A stretch of 47,744 nt of DNA, from positions 1-47,744 of the forward strand of contig JAKAPJ010000009.1 of assembly GCA_021807115.1 (NCBI GenBank). The letters are read 5' to 3'. Below are positions 17,296-26,761 of this stretch, piece by piece. Source of the stretch: Microcaldota archaeon. Lineage in GTDB: Archaea > Micrarchaeota > Micrarchaeia > Micrarchaeales > Micrarchaeaceae. The notes under the pieces were generated by a model. That model searched no databases. It saw only the letters and a list, made by a program, of their open reading frames with translations, and was not told the DNA's origin. A program made the position numbers and the translations under genes. How positions within the stretch are numbered: the stretch's first letter is position 1; each line of letters starts with the position of its first letter.

Positions 17296-18981
17296 ATGGG
17301 GTTTTATGTGACTATCACGAAAGGGCATGGAAGCGATGCTTTGAAGAGGAATCACTCATACCACCTGAAGCACCTAATCCTAGCCGCAATAGTGCTGTAC
17401 GCGCTTTATGTTTACACATCGCCTACTATAGGGCCTGCACCGGATTACTATGATGGCGCGGATGTATACAGCATACTCTTCCCGCACTCGCTCACGTTCG
17501 TACTGTCATCGTCATTCGGCTTCTATGCCATGGCGGCGCCTTTTGTGGCGCTCATGGGCCACACGCTTGACGTTCCAGTTGCAACAAGTCTACTTGCAGG
17601 GGTTCTCGCAATTGTATTCGTGTACCTGATGGGAGTGGAGGAGGCAGGTTGGCAGGCAGGCATTATAGCAGCGGTTTTCTATGCATTCAACCCTCTTGTA
17701 CTAGCCTTTGCAACAAGGTTCCTTGCAGACCCGTTCATAGGCATGATGCTTGCATGCGCGGCCTTCCTTCTGCTCCGCGCCAGGCGAACTTCCAGTGCGC
17801 CTATATACTTTGCCAGCGGCACGGTAGCAGCCCTCTCCGCATTCTTCGGTATCCAGGCAGGATTTACGATACTCATGTACATCCTGTTTGTTGTGACTAT
17901 AGCCGTCATGGGGGGAAGAAGGGGCAAATTGCGCGGTATGGCATATCCTATCGCAGGGGTAGTAGTGGGCACGCTGGTGTACCTACTTGTACAGTACGCA
18001 GTATATACTAATCCATTTTATACTTTGGAGGCTTCATCGAACTTTTTTACCAATGCGAGCAATTACATTTTCCCAGACAATTTCTACTTCTACACCATCT
18101 TTCCCCTCAAGTATGTTGGCACTTTGCGTGATGGTACGCTTGACGTTTACAGTAGCTTGGGTGTCCTTGGCGTGCTCTTTGTGGCTTGCTGCGTACTGTT
18201 CTCCACGCGACTGTGGCATAGCCTTGTGACATATGCGCTGCCTGTCACGTTCTTCGTAACTTACCTGATTTTCGGGACAGACAGTTTCAGTATATGGGAA
18301 CCTATTATACAGAGCAGCAGGTTTCTCATTCCGGTCGTAGTGCTGCTTGCAGTCGGATCGTCGATATGCATAAGCGAAGTAGCAAAGACACATCCTAGGT
18401 TTGCCGTGGCTGTTGTGCTGGGATATCTTTTTGCCTCATTTCTCTACTATGAGTACACCCTTGAAGGCTATTATGGCTTCACTACTGGCGCCACATTCAC
18501 GTATATAATGTATGCGGTACCTGTGGTGGTTCTATTCACATCCGCAGCGGGGCTTTACCTATACACATACTTCGGCAAGCAGTTTAGGACTGTTGGTTTT
18601 GCACTTGCTGCATACTTGATCATGTCGCTTCTTGTCTACCAGTACATGCTGGCAGGCTATGCTGCAAGATCCTCAACGGGACCTTCCGAAATATACTCAT
18701 ATCGAATGATAAATTACGTGGCAGGCAGGCTGGCATCGATAAACACTTCGGGGTATGCAGTTTACGATGATTATACGTTCCCGTCCGACCTCTGCTTTGC
18801 GCTGGGCGCAGAAGAATGTGGGGGAGGGGTGTCAAATGCGCTATGTAGCAAGCCCGATACCGTAATATTTTCCGGGAAGCGACTCTGCGGGGGCAGTTAT
18901 TTCTTTGCGAACCTCTCAAGCATGCAAGGGGAAAGCTACTATGTATATGTGTACAACGCAACAGGCCGGCCCGTAGGCTAG
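17296..18981 (+). CDS. GT-C-like membrane glycosyltransferase
   Basis: A 561-residue protein with about 11-13 hydrophobic segments and a C-terminal soluble tail of about 90 residues containing paired cysteines (LCFALGAEECGGGVSNALC ... LCGG) and NxS/T sites, likely outside the cell. The first outside loop has PDYYDGADVYS, with acidic residues where GT-C (dolichyl-phosphate-sugar dependent) enzymes place their catalytic Asp. It is a paralogue of the split gene just upstream (shared layout N-P-LVLAFATRFLADPFIG, compare NPRVYAYSTSVYPDIFIG). Its stop overlaps the converging third glycosyltransferase gene by 4 bases. The substrate is probably a polyprenyl-phosphate sugar; the acceptor could be the nearby surface protein, by inference only. 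Confidence 0.72.
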   Translation: MGFYVTITKGHGSDALKRNHSYHLKHLILAAIVLYALYVYTSPTIGPAPDYYDGADVYSILFPHSLTFVLSSSFGFYAMAAPFVALMGHTLDVPVATSLLAGVLAIVFVYLMGVEEAGWQAGIIAAVFYAFNPLVLAFATRFLADPFIGMMLACAAFLLLRARRTSSAPIYFASGTVAALSAFFGIQAGFTILMYILFVVTIAVMGGRRGKLRGMAYPIAGVVVGTLVYLLVQYAVYTNPFYTLEASSNFFTNASNYIFPDNFYFYTIFPLKYVGTLRDGTLDVYSSLGVLGVLFVACCVLFSTRLWHSLVTYALPVTFFVTYLIFGTDSFSIWEPIIQSSRFLIPVVVLLAVGSSICISEVAKTHPRFAVAVVLGYLFASFLYYEYTLEGYYGFTTGATFTYIMYAVPVVVLFTSAAGLYLYTYFGKQFRTVGFALAAYLIMSLLVYQYMLAGYAARSSTGPSEIYSYRMINYVAGRLASINTSGYAVYDDYTFPSDLCFALGAEECGGGVSNALCSKPDTVIFSGKRLCGGSYFFANLSSMQGESYYVYVYNATGRPVG

Positions 18982-20696
18982 CCTGGCCTGTAATACACGG
19001 CATAGTCTGTATAGTTGAACGACGACGAGGAGAGTAGGTTGTACTGTCCGAGGTATGCAGGAACGTTCGGTCTGAACACCGGCCTTAAGCCACAGAGTAG
19101 TTCTATGGTGGCGTTGGCAGGCAGAACCGCATAGCTTCCATGTTCCATGAATGTGCACGTGCCATTGTTGTCCAACCTGAACCCTAGTATTGTGCGCGAA
19201 TATGCAAGGTACTCCACAAGTGGTATGTTGCCGCGGTACACTATGGAATTTGATGGCAGGCTTTCCAGGAAGCTGGCGATCTGCGCGGCAGGCAGCACTG
19301 TGCGGTATTCAGACATGTCCATCGTAATTATTTGGGCCACAGACGCAGCAAGAAGCATTATGGCAAGAGCAAGCAGTACCAACCTTTTCGTCGCAGAAAG
19401 GATCCCAGGCCGTTCACCCTCCATGATCCTTGCCGCGGCGCATCCGGCAAGTATCGCAAGCGCCGGGGCAAATATCAGCATGAACCTCGGGTAAGCTATC
19501 CCTATCGGTATGTAGTGCGTAAGGCTCACCGTACCGTAACCCAGGTATAGGACAGTTGCTGCAATCCAAACAAGCGGCACGATAGCTGCCTTTGGCTTGC
19601 GTATGACAAGGTATAATGCAGAAAGCGCGGCAATGTACCCGAAAAGCCCAACGCCAAGATAGTACGTATCCGCAGGCGGACCTGCCATTATAATCATTTT
19701 TAGGGTGGATGAGAAAGGTGAAAGCACAATTGCAGCAGCATGTGCTGTAAGGGTGCCGCTAGCTGCGATTCTCGCCAACTGCAACAGAGGTCCGTATACG
19801 CCAAGGGGGAATATCCATTCTATGTAGCTATGGAACTGGTTAGTGGGCAAGTTTAACGACGAGTAAGTGGATGAGTTTATTGTGAATATGTAAAGGGGGC
19901 CATTGCCATCAGTAAGACCTATAAGCAGCATCATGATGGCCGCCCACGCCAAACCTTCTACATAAAACTTTATGCCATGCAGCGCCTCTTTGTCCCTGTA
20001 CCAAGCCAAATTGAGCAGCAACAGGATCGCACACGCAACTGATATCACTGCAGCCTGTGAAGTTACCAGGACCCCTATCAGGGAAAGGAATCCGGATAGC
20101 ATGTATGCTCTCCTGTGCTCTGGTTGCCGTTTCATCCCCTTTACAAGCATAAGCACGGAAAGAGAAGCCACAAGCGCCATAGGGCCGTTGTCCCCCACAT
20201 TTGAGCTATTTATTACTGCTATCGGGATGAAGGAGTACAGGAAGGCAGATGCTGCCCCTGCTCTCTTGTCGTATAGCTCACTGCCTATCATGTATGTTAC
20301 AATAATTGTCGCAATGAACGAGGCTACACCGAAAATGGCAGCCTGGAACGAACCTACGCCAAACAGGTCATAGAACAGCGCTATTCCAAACAGCAGTAGA
20401 TATTGCTGCGCTAGTATGCCCTGCGTGACTACTGCACCCACCTGACCGCGGCTTATGAGGTAGCCCAGATCCGCGTATATGTAGTTGTCCGCCCCATAGA
20501 TAGGGCTGGGGCCATAGAAGAATGACGTACTGAGCAGCAGACCGAGAATGATTGAGGACGCAAGCTGGAGCTCATATGGATACCCAGCAATAAACCGCGC
20601 GGACTTGCGTGCAAGCTCTGAAATCGGACGTAGGAGGGCGGCCGGATGGAAGTGATGCATATTATTGACACTTGGCGTGGCAATCGATTTCCTCAT
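18978..20696 (-). CDS. GT-C-like membrane glycosyltransferase (third of the cluster)
   Basis: A 572-residue polytopic membrane protein. After a short cytoplasmic N-terminus and the first helix comes YGPSPIYGADNYIYADLGYLIS, an acidic first outside loop like those of the two neighbours. Helix pattern, and a C-terminal outside domain with Cys and NxS/T sites (NNGTCTF, NATIELLCG), support a GT-C sugar transferase or polymer-processing enzyme. The frame opens at 20759, but a minus-strand TATA box (20720-20727) lies 27 bases from the ATG at 20696, so a leaderless mRNA starting there is most likely. It converges with the gene at 17296 and is transcribed divergently from the small membrane protein at 20804. 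Confidence 0.7.
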   Translation of the reverse strand: MRKSIATPSVNNMHHFHPAALLRPISELARKSARFIAGYPYELQLASSIILGLLLSTSFFYGPSPIYGADNYIYADLGYLISRGQVGAVVTQGILAQQYLLLFGIALFYDLFGVGSFQAAIFGVASFIATIIVTYMIGSELYDKRAGAASAFLYSFIPIAVINSSNVGDNGPMALVASLSVLMLVKGMKRQPEHRRAYMLSGFLSLIGVLVTSQAAVISVACAILLLLNLAWYRDKEALHGIKFYVEGLAWAAIMMLLIGLTDGNGPLYIFTINSSTYSSLNLPTNQFHSYIEWIFPLGVYGPLLQLARIAASGTLTAHAAAIVLSPFSSTLKMIIMAGPPADTYYLGVGLFGYIAALSALYLVIRKPKAAIVPLVWIAATVLYLGYGTVSLTHYIPIGIAYPRFMLIFAPALAILAGCAAARIMEGERPGILSATKRLVLLALAIMLLAASVAQIITMDMSEYRTVLPAAQIASFLESLPSNSIVYRGNIPLVEYLAYSRTILGFRLDNNGTCTFMEHGSYAVLPANATIELLCGLRPVFRPNVPAYLGQYNLLSSSSFNYTDYAVYYRPG

Positions 20697-20803
20697 GTTT
20701 ATTGAAACTAAATGCAGGTTAATAAAACTCTCGGAAACATGTTGCAGGATGACATGCAAAGGCGCATATTTAAATTGTGGGAGTCTAATAGGGTTTGGGT
20801 ACT

Positions 20804-21124
20804 ATGGCAACAAGAACCTCACAAGGAAGTGCTCTGCTGGTAGTCGCATACGTATTCAGCTGGCTGTCGGGCATAGTGCTTTACATAGCAGCCGGAGGCA
20901 AGGATTCCAGACTCAGGTTCCATGCACTGCAGTCGCTTGCGCTGGGCATAGTGTCTGTGGTGCTTATCGACGTACTGGGCTTCGTGCCATTCGCTAATGA
21001 CGCTGGTGTGGTCGTGTGGCTCTGTGGGATATACATAGGCTGGATCGCGTACAACGACAACAGGGATATAGTTGTGCCGCTGCTTGGAAAGTATGCCAGA
21101 CAGTACTCCGGGCATAGCCGCTAG
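20804..21124 (+). CDS. Small membrane protein, DUF4870-like
   Basis: A 106-residue protein with three or four hydrophobic helices: ALLVVAYVFSWLSGIVLYIAA, the amphipathic segment DSRLRFHALQSLALGIVSVVLIDVLGFV, and VVVWLCGIYIGWIAY. The motif RFHALQSL between helices 1 and 2 is typical of DUF4870/TMEM-like small membrane proteins of unknown role. The TATA-like CATATTTAAAT at 20765-20775 gives a transcript start a few bases before the ATG at 20804, a nearly leaderless mRNA. The frame extends to a TTG at 20795, which I consider less likely. Confidence 0.65.
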   Translation: MATRTSQGSALLVVAYVFSWLSGIVLYIAAGGKDSRLRFHALQSLALGIVSVVLIDVLGFVPFANDAGVVVWLCGIYIGWIAYNDNRDIVVPLLGKYARQYSGHSR

Positions 21125-21186
21125 CGGCAGGCTGGGCTGGCAACACTTAAATATTACCTGCTGCAAATCCTACTTTAGGTGGCTGA

Positions 21187-21996
21187 ATGGACCGGGAGGG
21201 TGTGTTAATGGTAGGCGGAATGCTGAGAATGGACCAGGCCGCAACAGTTCCTGCCGCGCGCATGCCCACTAAGCTTGTGCTGTTCGACATAGACGGCACG
21301 CTGTCCCCAAACGGGGATTTCGCTGCATGCCTGACCAAAGCAGCGGAGGAGGTGCTTGGCATAACCATAACCCCAGATTCCGAGAAGGCGAGGATAAAGA
21401 TGGGAAGCACGATAGGGCAGTGGGTGATTGACGCCACGGAGAAGGCGGGAGTGCCTAAGGATAGGGTGCGCGAGATCGCGGACAGCGTCCTTGCCCTGGC
21501 GGAGGAGCACTTCGCGAAGACGCTGGCTGCGTCGGCCCTCAAGCCGTATGAAGGCGTGGCTGAACTGCTCAAGGAGCTGACAGCGCGGGGCGACGTGGTT
21601 ATAGGAATAGTTACAAACAACCTCAACGGCGTAATGTACCTGAAGATGGAAAGCAACGGTCTGCTCGCGTACTTCACAACGGACGGCATAATGGAATCGG
21701 CAAGTATGCTCGGGGACAAGAGTGGCTCGATGAAGGTTGCCATATCAAAGGCGGAGGAAAAGTTCGGGGTCACGTTCGACAGAGGCAGCATATTCTACGT
21801 TGGAGACCATGTCTCCGACATGAAGGCAGGCAAGGCTGTGGGGATAAAGACCATTGGCGTTGGAACGGGCAGGTCAACGCTCGGGGAGCTCGCCAATGCC
21901 GGAGCGGACATCGTTGTGGCAGGCCTGTCCGATTCAAAGACAGTTCTCGCATTCATAGACGCCGGTAAGGTGCCGCAGAAGTCTAGATGCACCTAG
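21187..21996 (+). CDS. HAD-superfamily phosphatase
   Basis: A 269-residue haloacid dehalogenase hydrolase. Motif I is LFDIDGTLSP (about residues 32-41) with the nucleophile Asp and the acid/base Asp two residues on. Motif II is IVTNN, motif III the Lys of LGDKSGSM, and motif IV GDHVSDMKAGKAVG. A helical cap between motifs I and II (about residues 45-115) marks a subclass I enzyme, like phosphoglycolate or sugar-phosphate phosphatases; the substrate is not told by sequence. A TATA-like CACTTAAATATTAC at 21144-21157 lies about 35 bases before the ATG. The first 25 residues precede the fold, so an internal start (for example the Met at residue 26) is possible. Confidence 0.83.
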   Translation: MDREGVLMVGGMLRMDQAATVPAARMPTKLVLFDIDGTLSPNGDFAACLTKAAEEVLGITITPDSEKARIKMGSTIGQWVIDATEKAGVPKDRVREIADSVLALAEEHFAKTLAASALKPYEGVAELLKELTARGDVVIGIVTNNLNGVMYLKMESNGLLAYFTTDGIMESASMLGDKSGSMKVAISKAEEKFGVTFDRGSIFYVGDHVSDMKAGKAVGIKTIGVGTGRSTLGELANAGADIVVAGLSDSKTVLAFIDAGKVPQKSRCT

Positions 21997-22067
21997 CGCC
22001 GCTACGTCACCTGGCATATGACCTGCGCAATGGCTAAATATCTGGAGCGCAGCCAAACTATGCGCTG

Positions 22068-22376
22068 ATGGGGGTGGGGAGAATGGTTGGGGCGCAGAAG
22101 AGCAATGCGAGCAAGGAAGAGTTGATAAGGGTCGCATCTGACAGGGGCACGAAGCCCGATGTACTTGAAGCGCTGTCCAAGAATGATGACAGGGATGTCA
22201 GGGCGGCCGTGGCGGGCAATACGTCTGCGGCACTTTCGCCCACGCTGGACAGGCTGCGCTGGGATCCTGATCCCCAGATAAAGATAGCCGCTACCAGGAC
22301 AATGAATGAGAAGGTGGCACAGTGGCTGAGGGACTTTGATCTGCGGCGCATTGATGAGGGCAACAGGGACGCATAG
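22068..22376 (+). CDS. Small helical repeat protein (HEAT/LRV-like)
   Basis: A 102-residue soluble, highly charged protein built of short helical units. The pattern DRDVRAAVAGNTSAALSPTLDRLRWDPDPQIKIAATRTMN resembles variant leucine-rich or HEAT-like repeats (VR.AVA.N....L..L..D....), which usually serve in protein binding. No catalytic motif. The ATG at 22068 or the second at 22083 (after GGGGAG) could be the start. A TATA-like GGCTAAATATCTGG at 22032-22045 precedes it by about 30 bases. It stands alone between the HAD gene and the giant unknown gene, both on the same strand. Confidence 0.6.
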   Translation: MGVGRMVGAQKSNASKEELIRVASDRGTKPDVLEALSKNDDRDVRAAVAGNTSAALSPTLDRLRWDPDPQIKIAATRTMNEKVAQWLRDFDLRRIDEGNRDA

Positions 22377-22445
22377 GGCCGCCGCGCGCCAGGCGCGTTC
22401 ACGGCCACCCTGATTTAAATATTGAGGATAGCCTAATATTATGGG

Positions 22446-25400
22446 ATGAGTCTTATGCGGCACGAACCCGGTGCAGGAGAAATAGGCGTTGGCGAATTCT
22501 CATTGAGGGCTGGTGTACTGGCAAGGGCGATAAGGGGTTTTGGTCCGGAAGAGGATGACCTAAAAAGGATAAACAGCAGGGTGGAAGAGCTCTTCGGGCT
22601 GATCGATAGTCCGGGCCTTTCCATTGACGAAACCGACGTAGGACGGCTGCTTGCCGCGGTCAAGGGCATCAACGACGCATTATTGGTTAAGGCGGGCGGC
22701 GGGAGGGCGAAGGCTGGCAGGCGCTATCGCAAGCTTGTGTGCAGGGGAGGCAGGGAGGTAAAGGTCATGCATGCCATAATGAAGGGCGCACATGCAGACA
22801 GCCAGCATGGCGATGACACGGAGGGAGCTGCCCACATGAAGCATAAGGTTGGGAGCGTGCTGGATTTCTTTAGGAAGACGCCTGACGGGGTTTCGGATCT
22901 CAACGAGCAAAACGGATGCGGCCCGGAATCCAGGGACAGCATAATAAAATTCGTGAAGTCTAATTTTGACAGCGAGACGCGGGAGAAGGAGGTTGAAAAG
23001 ATGGTAAGGTTTGCAAAATCCATCGGGTCAGACGCCGCAAAAGGCTATTTTAAGGTGCTTGCCGAGACGATGGAGGGCTACGGGAAGCAGAACGTGGCTG
23101 CGCTGCTTGACGACAAGATGGTCGCTAACGCCAAGCTGGCGGCATTTCTTAGGGAGAACAGCGACATTTCAGATGGATATTTCTACGCTGTGCGGTCCAA
23201 CCCCGCAGAGCTGAAAAGGATGGCGGACTCACAGTTCCTGGAAAGGTTGGGAGGCATTGCGTCCAGGACCCCTGGAATTTTTGGCAGCATAAGCCCGGGG
23301 GATGCAGGCACATACATATCTTCCATGCTTTTGTCAAAGGTGGACGGCCTTGAGGGCAAGGCGCTGTCTGACGCCATGGCCAGGGCAGGCAAAGGGAAGA
23401 GCATATGGGGGGAGTATGTCTACGCGGTTGCGGATCTGTCTGCAACAAACCAGGAACTTGCAAGGGCAATGCTGCAGGATAGGGTCATAGGCTTCTTGTC
23501 TTCCGTAGGCGTGGAAGCCGGAATCGGATACGCAAACATCGTAATCAGGACACGCGACGCACGCCTTACCTCCGAGGAATTTGCGGGGAAGGAAGGGGTG
23601 CTGCGCAAGGTGCTTGCAGCGAACGGCGGAGATGCATTCGCCGAATCCTACTTCGCCGCACTTGGCGCGGGATCCAAGAAGGCAATGGACACGTTCATAG
23701 GGAAGAGTTTCGCGGACTTTCTCTCAAGGCTCGAGGAGAGGGGGAGGATAGGAGAGGGCGAGAGCCTTGCGCATATGTACCTCAAGTCCATATTCAGCAA
23801 CAGTGGGCGCGTAGACAGCGCGACAAGGGCAGACATGTTTGCCAGCGGCAGCTTTATGGACTTCGTGGCCAGCATGGACAGGGAGGAGGCGTACTCCTTC
23901 CTCAAAGGGCTCTACTTCTGCACGTTCGGGAAGGAGTTCACGACCTTCCTCGCCGGGGTCATAGAGAAGAACGGCAAGGACATGCAGCGCGTGGCCGACA
24001 GGACAGGGGATCTCTCCGCATATTACGAGGGTGTGAAGGAGATATTCGGCTTTGCGCCTACTGAGGAGATCGAGTATCTTGTAAGGAAGGGGAACAAGGC
24101 GCGAATATCGAGGCTTGCGGAGAACGTAAGGTGCAACTACTCTAATGTGAACGGAACAAAACTTGCCGGATACACAAATGCGCTTGCAGAGTACAGGAAG
24201 GCGGGCGGGCAGGCCGCAAGGCTCATAGACATAATGGATTCGCTTGTGGTGCTCTCCAGCGCAAGCACCTCCAGCGATGCTGCAGAGGAGATACTTGTGA
24301 GGGTGTCCAAGATAATGAGGCAGGAGGAGCCTGCGGTGGATGTTGCGGAGCTGCGCAAGAGGTACCCTGATGTGATGGAATATGTAGACAGGCACATAAG
24401 GTACGGCGAGGAGCACCCGGACTTCAAGTCCAAAATAGACCTGAGCAGGGTAGCGGCGCTTCTGTCGGTGTGCAGCGCGTACGGAAAGCCCGCAAACGTG
24501 CATTCAGTTGACACGGAGAAGCAACAGGCGGCAAGGAGGGGGCAGGCGCGGTTCGACAATAAGTTCGAGGCGAGGTTCATGGATGAACTGTCATCCGCCG
24601 CGGATAGGGCGAGAATGGATGCGCTTACCGAGCTGCTGGACCTGGCCCCGATAGCGCTAAGGTCCGTGGTTGGCGACAGAGCGGACCCGGCAAGGATAAC
24701 GCCGGTGCTGAGGGACGCGCTGCTGGGCCAGTTCAACATGGGCTTGAGCACGGTGGAGACCGAGAGGAAAATGCTTACAGAACTGATAAGGATGTATTAT
24801 ACGGACGGCGCAGAAGCAGCGACGGTATGGTGCCGCGGACTGGAAGGCAACGAAAGGATAAGGAGGGCAATGGAGGGGAGGGGCACGAACATCGAGGCGA
24901 TGCGGCATTTCAGTAGGACATACAGCAAGGCCGACCTCGCGGACTTTGACGAGGAATACAGAAGGAAGGTGGGTCAGGAGTACGTCAATGCACTCGAGGT
25001 GCTCGGCCAGATTGGAAGGAGCAGCCTGGCGGATTATGGGGTAGAGGACATAGCCGCAGCGTCCCCAAAGGAGCTCGTAAGCAGCGCAAAAAGGATAGAG
25101 GCTGCGGTGAGGAGGATGGCGGAACAGGGGCAGATTGGGGTCGGGGAGGCGGCGGCCGTGGCGGACCTCAAACTCCACCTTAACGGGGTGGCGGGCGCAG
25201 CCGGGCAGGTTTACTCGGCATCGAAGGGAGGGTCGGTCACCTTCTTCGCCTCCACGGACCCTATGGAGCGGCTCATGCTAGGCATGGGGTTCACATCATG
25301 CCTGAATGTGGTCAACGGGATAAACAACTTCGCGGCGGTTTCGAGCGCCATAGACGAGAACAACATCATAATGTACGCCAGGGACGACAGGACCGGGGCC

Positions 25401-25766
25401 ATAATAGGCCGCGTGTCGCTCATAGAGTCGCGCGAAGGGTTCGTGGTAAATTCTGGCTTCTACGGCAACACAAGGCTAAACCTGTTCAGGGACGGGAGCG
25501 GGTGGATCGATGTCCTCAGGGACTTCGCCCGCGAGACCGGCCGGCCCGTGCTCATGCCAGACGCCTTCGTCATGGGGGGAGGGTATGTGCCGAGCAACCC
25601 GCGGCTGAAGGAGCTTGTGGCGGGCAATGGGGGAGGCAGGGCTGCGTACAGCGCCCATATCGAGAAGGCGGTCTGCGAGAACATATACTCCGACCTGATA
25701 GGGAACAGGAAGCTGAAGGAGGGCGGAGTTATCGGAGAGCCATTTGACGGATACCGGATAGGGTAA
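22446..25766 (+). CDS. Unrecognised 1106-residue cytoplasmic protein
   Basis: I do not recognise this protein. It has no signal peptide or membrane helix, is rich in charged residues and Ala/Gly, and is mostly helical for its first 900 residues, with loosely repeated units of the type ...FLSRL/…YFAALG/…SYFxAL every 40-60 residues. The last 180 residues differ: FFASTDPMERLMLGMGFTSC (Cys at residue 952), then NNFAAVSSAIDENNIIMYARDD and IIGRVSLI, a compact alpha/beta domain followed by a Gly-rich stretch. That sC-x(n)-N-NiimYArd-G-iiGR pattern looks like a conserved active or binding site. TATA-like TGATTTAAATATTG at 22411-22424 is 29 bases from the ATG. Translation of the whole frame is well supported by length and codon use. 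Confidence 0.8.
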   Translation: MSLMRHEPGAGEIGVGEFSLRAGVLARAIRGFGPEEDDLKRINSRVEELFGLIDSPGLSIDETDVGRLLAAVKGINDALLVKAGGGRAKAGRRYRKLVCRGGREVKVMHAIMKGAHADSQHGDDTEGAAHMKHKVGSVLDFFRKTPDGVSDLNEQNGCGPESRDSIIKFVKSNFDSETREKEVEKMVRFAKSIGSDAAKGYFKVLAETMEGYGKQNVAALLDDKMVANAKLAAFLRENSDISDGYFYAVRSNPAELKRMADSQFLERLGGIASRTPGIFGSISPGDAGTYISSMLLSKVDGLEGKALSDAMARAGKGKSIWGEYVYAVADLSATNQELARAMLQDRVIGFLSSVGVEAGIGYANIVIRTRDARLTSEEFAGKEGVLRKVLAANGGDAFAESYFAALGAGSKKAMDTFIGKSFADFLSRLEERGRIGEGESLAHMYLKSIFSNSGRVDSATRADMFASGSFMDFVASMDREEAYSFLKGLYFCTFGKEFTTFLAGVIEKNGKDMQRVADRTGDLSAYYEGVKEIFGFAPTEEIEYLVRKGNKARISRLAENVRCNYSNVNGTKLAGYTNALAEYRKAGGQAARLIDIMDSLVVLSSASTSSDAAEEILVRVSKIMRQEEPAVDVAELRKRYPDVMEYVDRHIRYGEEHPDFKSKIDLSRVAALLSVCSAYGKPANVHSVDTEKQQAARRGQARFDNKFEARFMDELSSAADRARMDALTELLDLAPIALRSVVGDRADPARITPVLRDALLGQFNMGLSTVETERKMLTELIRMYYTDGAEAATVWCRGLEGNERIRRAMEGRGTNIEAMRHFSRTYSKADLADFDEEYRRKVGQEYVNALEVLGQIGRSSLADYGVEDIAAASPKELVSSAKRIEAAVRRMAEQGQIGVGEAAAVADLKLHLNGVAGAAGQVYSASKGGSVTFFASTDPMERLMLGMGFTSCLNVVNGINNFAAVSSAIDENNIIMYARDDRTGAIIGRVSLIESREGFVVNSGFYGNTRLNLFRDGSGWIDVLRDFARETGRPVLMPDAFVMGGGYVPSNPRLKELVAGNGGGRAAYSAHIEKAVCENIYSDLIGNRKLKEGGVIGEPFDGYRIG

Positions 25767-25788
25767 TAAGCGGTCCGCCGCGCGCCGG

Positions 25789-25804
25789 ATATCCGTAAGG
25801 ATAC
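25789..25804. promoter_or_regulatory. 16-bp palindrome ATATCCGTAAGGATAC upstream of the UbiA operon
   Basis: TATCC-GTAA-GGATA is a perfect inverted repeat, same layout as the site before the NADP oxidoreductase gene. It ends 6 bp before the TATA box ATAAAAATA (25811-25819). Confidence 0.6.
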
Positions 25805-25839
25805 TTGCCCATAAAAATATTGTGGCGTGCCACTCCGTA

Positions 25840-25859
25840 ATCGCCAGCCAACCGGCGAT
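25840..25859 (+). promoter_or_regulatory. Leader hairpin before the UbiA gene
   Basis: ATCGCC at 25840-25845 pairs with GGCGAT at 25854-25859, just before the ribosome site GAGGGAT and the ATG at 25871. The transcript should start at about 25841, so the hairpin would form the very 5' end of the mRNA. Confidence 0.4.
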
Positions 25860-25870
25860 GAGGGATAAAC

Positions 25871-26761
25871 ATGCCTACGGTAAGGGATTACATAACAGAG
25901 ATACTTGAGCCCACTATACTCATCAACACGTTCATAGCGCTCGGTGCGCTAGGTGCTGCGCTCCATTACGGGAAGGCGAGCCTATGGGTTGCACTGCTGT
26001 GCGTTGCGGGCGTAGCCCTCGCGCAGGTCGCTGTAAACCTAGTGGACGACTATGTGGATTTCACCACGGGATTGGACAACGATACCGTGAAGACCAAATT
26101 CAGCGGGGGGAGCGGATTGGTGGTGAGCGGGAGGGTGAAAGCAGGGCATGTGCTTGCGATAGGGACTTTGGCAGCCGCGGCTGCGGCATGCATAGGTGTC
26201 TACCTTGCATATTCGGTAACTATGGCTGTGCTGCCGTGGGTCGCAGTCGGGGCGGTGGCGATTTTCCTCTATGCAGGCTACGCCACCAAGATACCGTTCC
26301 TTGCTGAGCCGTTCGCCATGATGAGCTTTGTATCGGTAGGGATTGGCAGCTTCATAGCGATATCGGGCAACAGCCCGACATGGGCAATGGCGGCATACGG
26401 GCTGGTGCCTGCTGGGATGATGGGAGGGATAGCGCTGCTGGTGAACAATGTACCAGATAGGGCAGCCGACAGGAAGCACGGTAGGAGAAGCGGCGTGGTT
26501 ATGCTGTGGAAGCCAAGGAGGATAGCCGCATATTATGCGGTTTGCGAGGCGGTAGCGTACCTCCTTGTCCTGGCTGGGGTGGCCAGCGGCTCACTGCCTT
26601 TGACGCTGCTTGCGACTTTAATAACGGCACCTATCGCCCTGAAGGTTTTCAATGGGATTTCTAGCTACAGGAGCCCGGCGGCGTACGAGAGGTACATGGG
26701 AATGAACGTTGTTGGGGCATTCGCATTCATGCTGATAGTGGCAATGGCCTTTGCAGTGTAG
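25871..26761 (+). CDS. UbiA-family prenyltransferase (MenA-like)
   Basis: A 296-residue membrane enzyme with eight to nine helices. The first Asp-rich motif NLVDDYVDFTTGLD (about residues 56-69) and the second, NNVPDRAADRKHGRR, bind Mg and the prenyl diphosphate. The spacing and the YVDFTTGLDN context are like MenA (1,4-dihydroxy-2-naphthoate prenyltransferase), which would make demethylmenaquinone; UbiA relatives in archaea also make lipid ethers, so menaquinone is an inference. Its stop overlaps the next gene by one base, and both belong to one operon with the protease. The promoter carries the HxlR-type palindrome, and the neighbour is a quinone-oxidoreductase-like protein, which supports a quinone role. 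Confidence 0.85.
   Translation: MPTVRDYITEILEPTILINTFIALGALGAALHYGKASLWVALLCVAGVALAQVAVNLVDDYVDFTTGLDNDTVKTKFSGGSGLVVSGRVKAGHVLAIGTLAAAAAACIGVYLAYSVTMAVLPWVAVGAVAIFLYAGYATKIPFLAEPFAMMSFVSVGIGSFIAISGNSPTWAMAAYGLVPAGMMGGIALLVNNVPDRAADRKHGRRSGVVMLWKPRRIAAYYAVCEAVAYLLVLAGVASGSLPLTLLATLITAPIALKVFNGISSYRSPAAYERYMGMNVVGAFAFMLIVAMAFAV

Noticed and set aside
22033-22047. 15-base match AAATATCTGGAGCGC shared by the promoter before 22068 and that of small RNA copy 2
   Set aside because: One or two such matches are expected by chance in a window of this size, and no palindrome lies upstream of this one.
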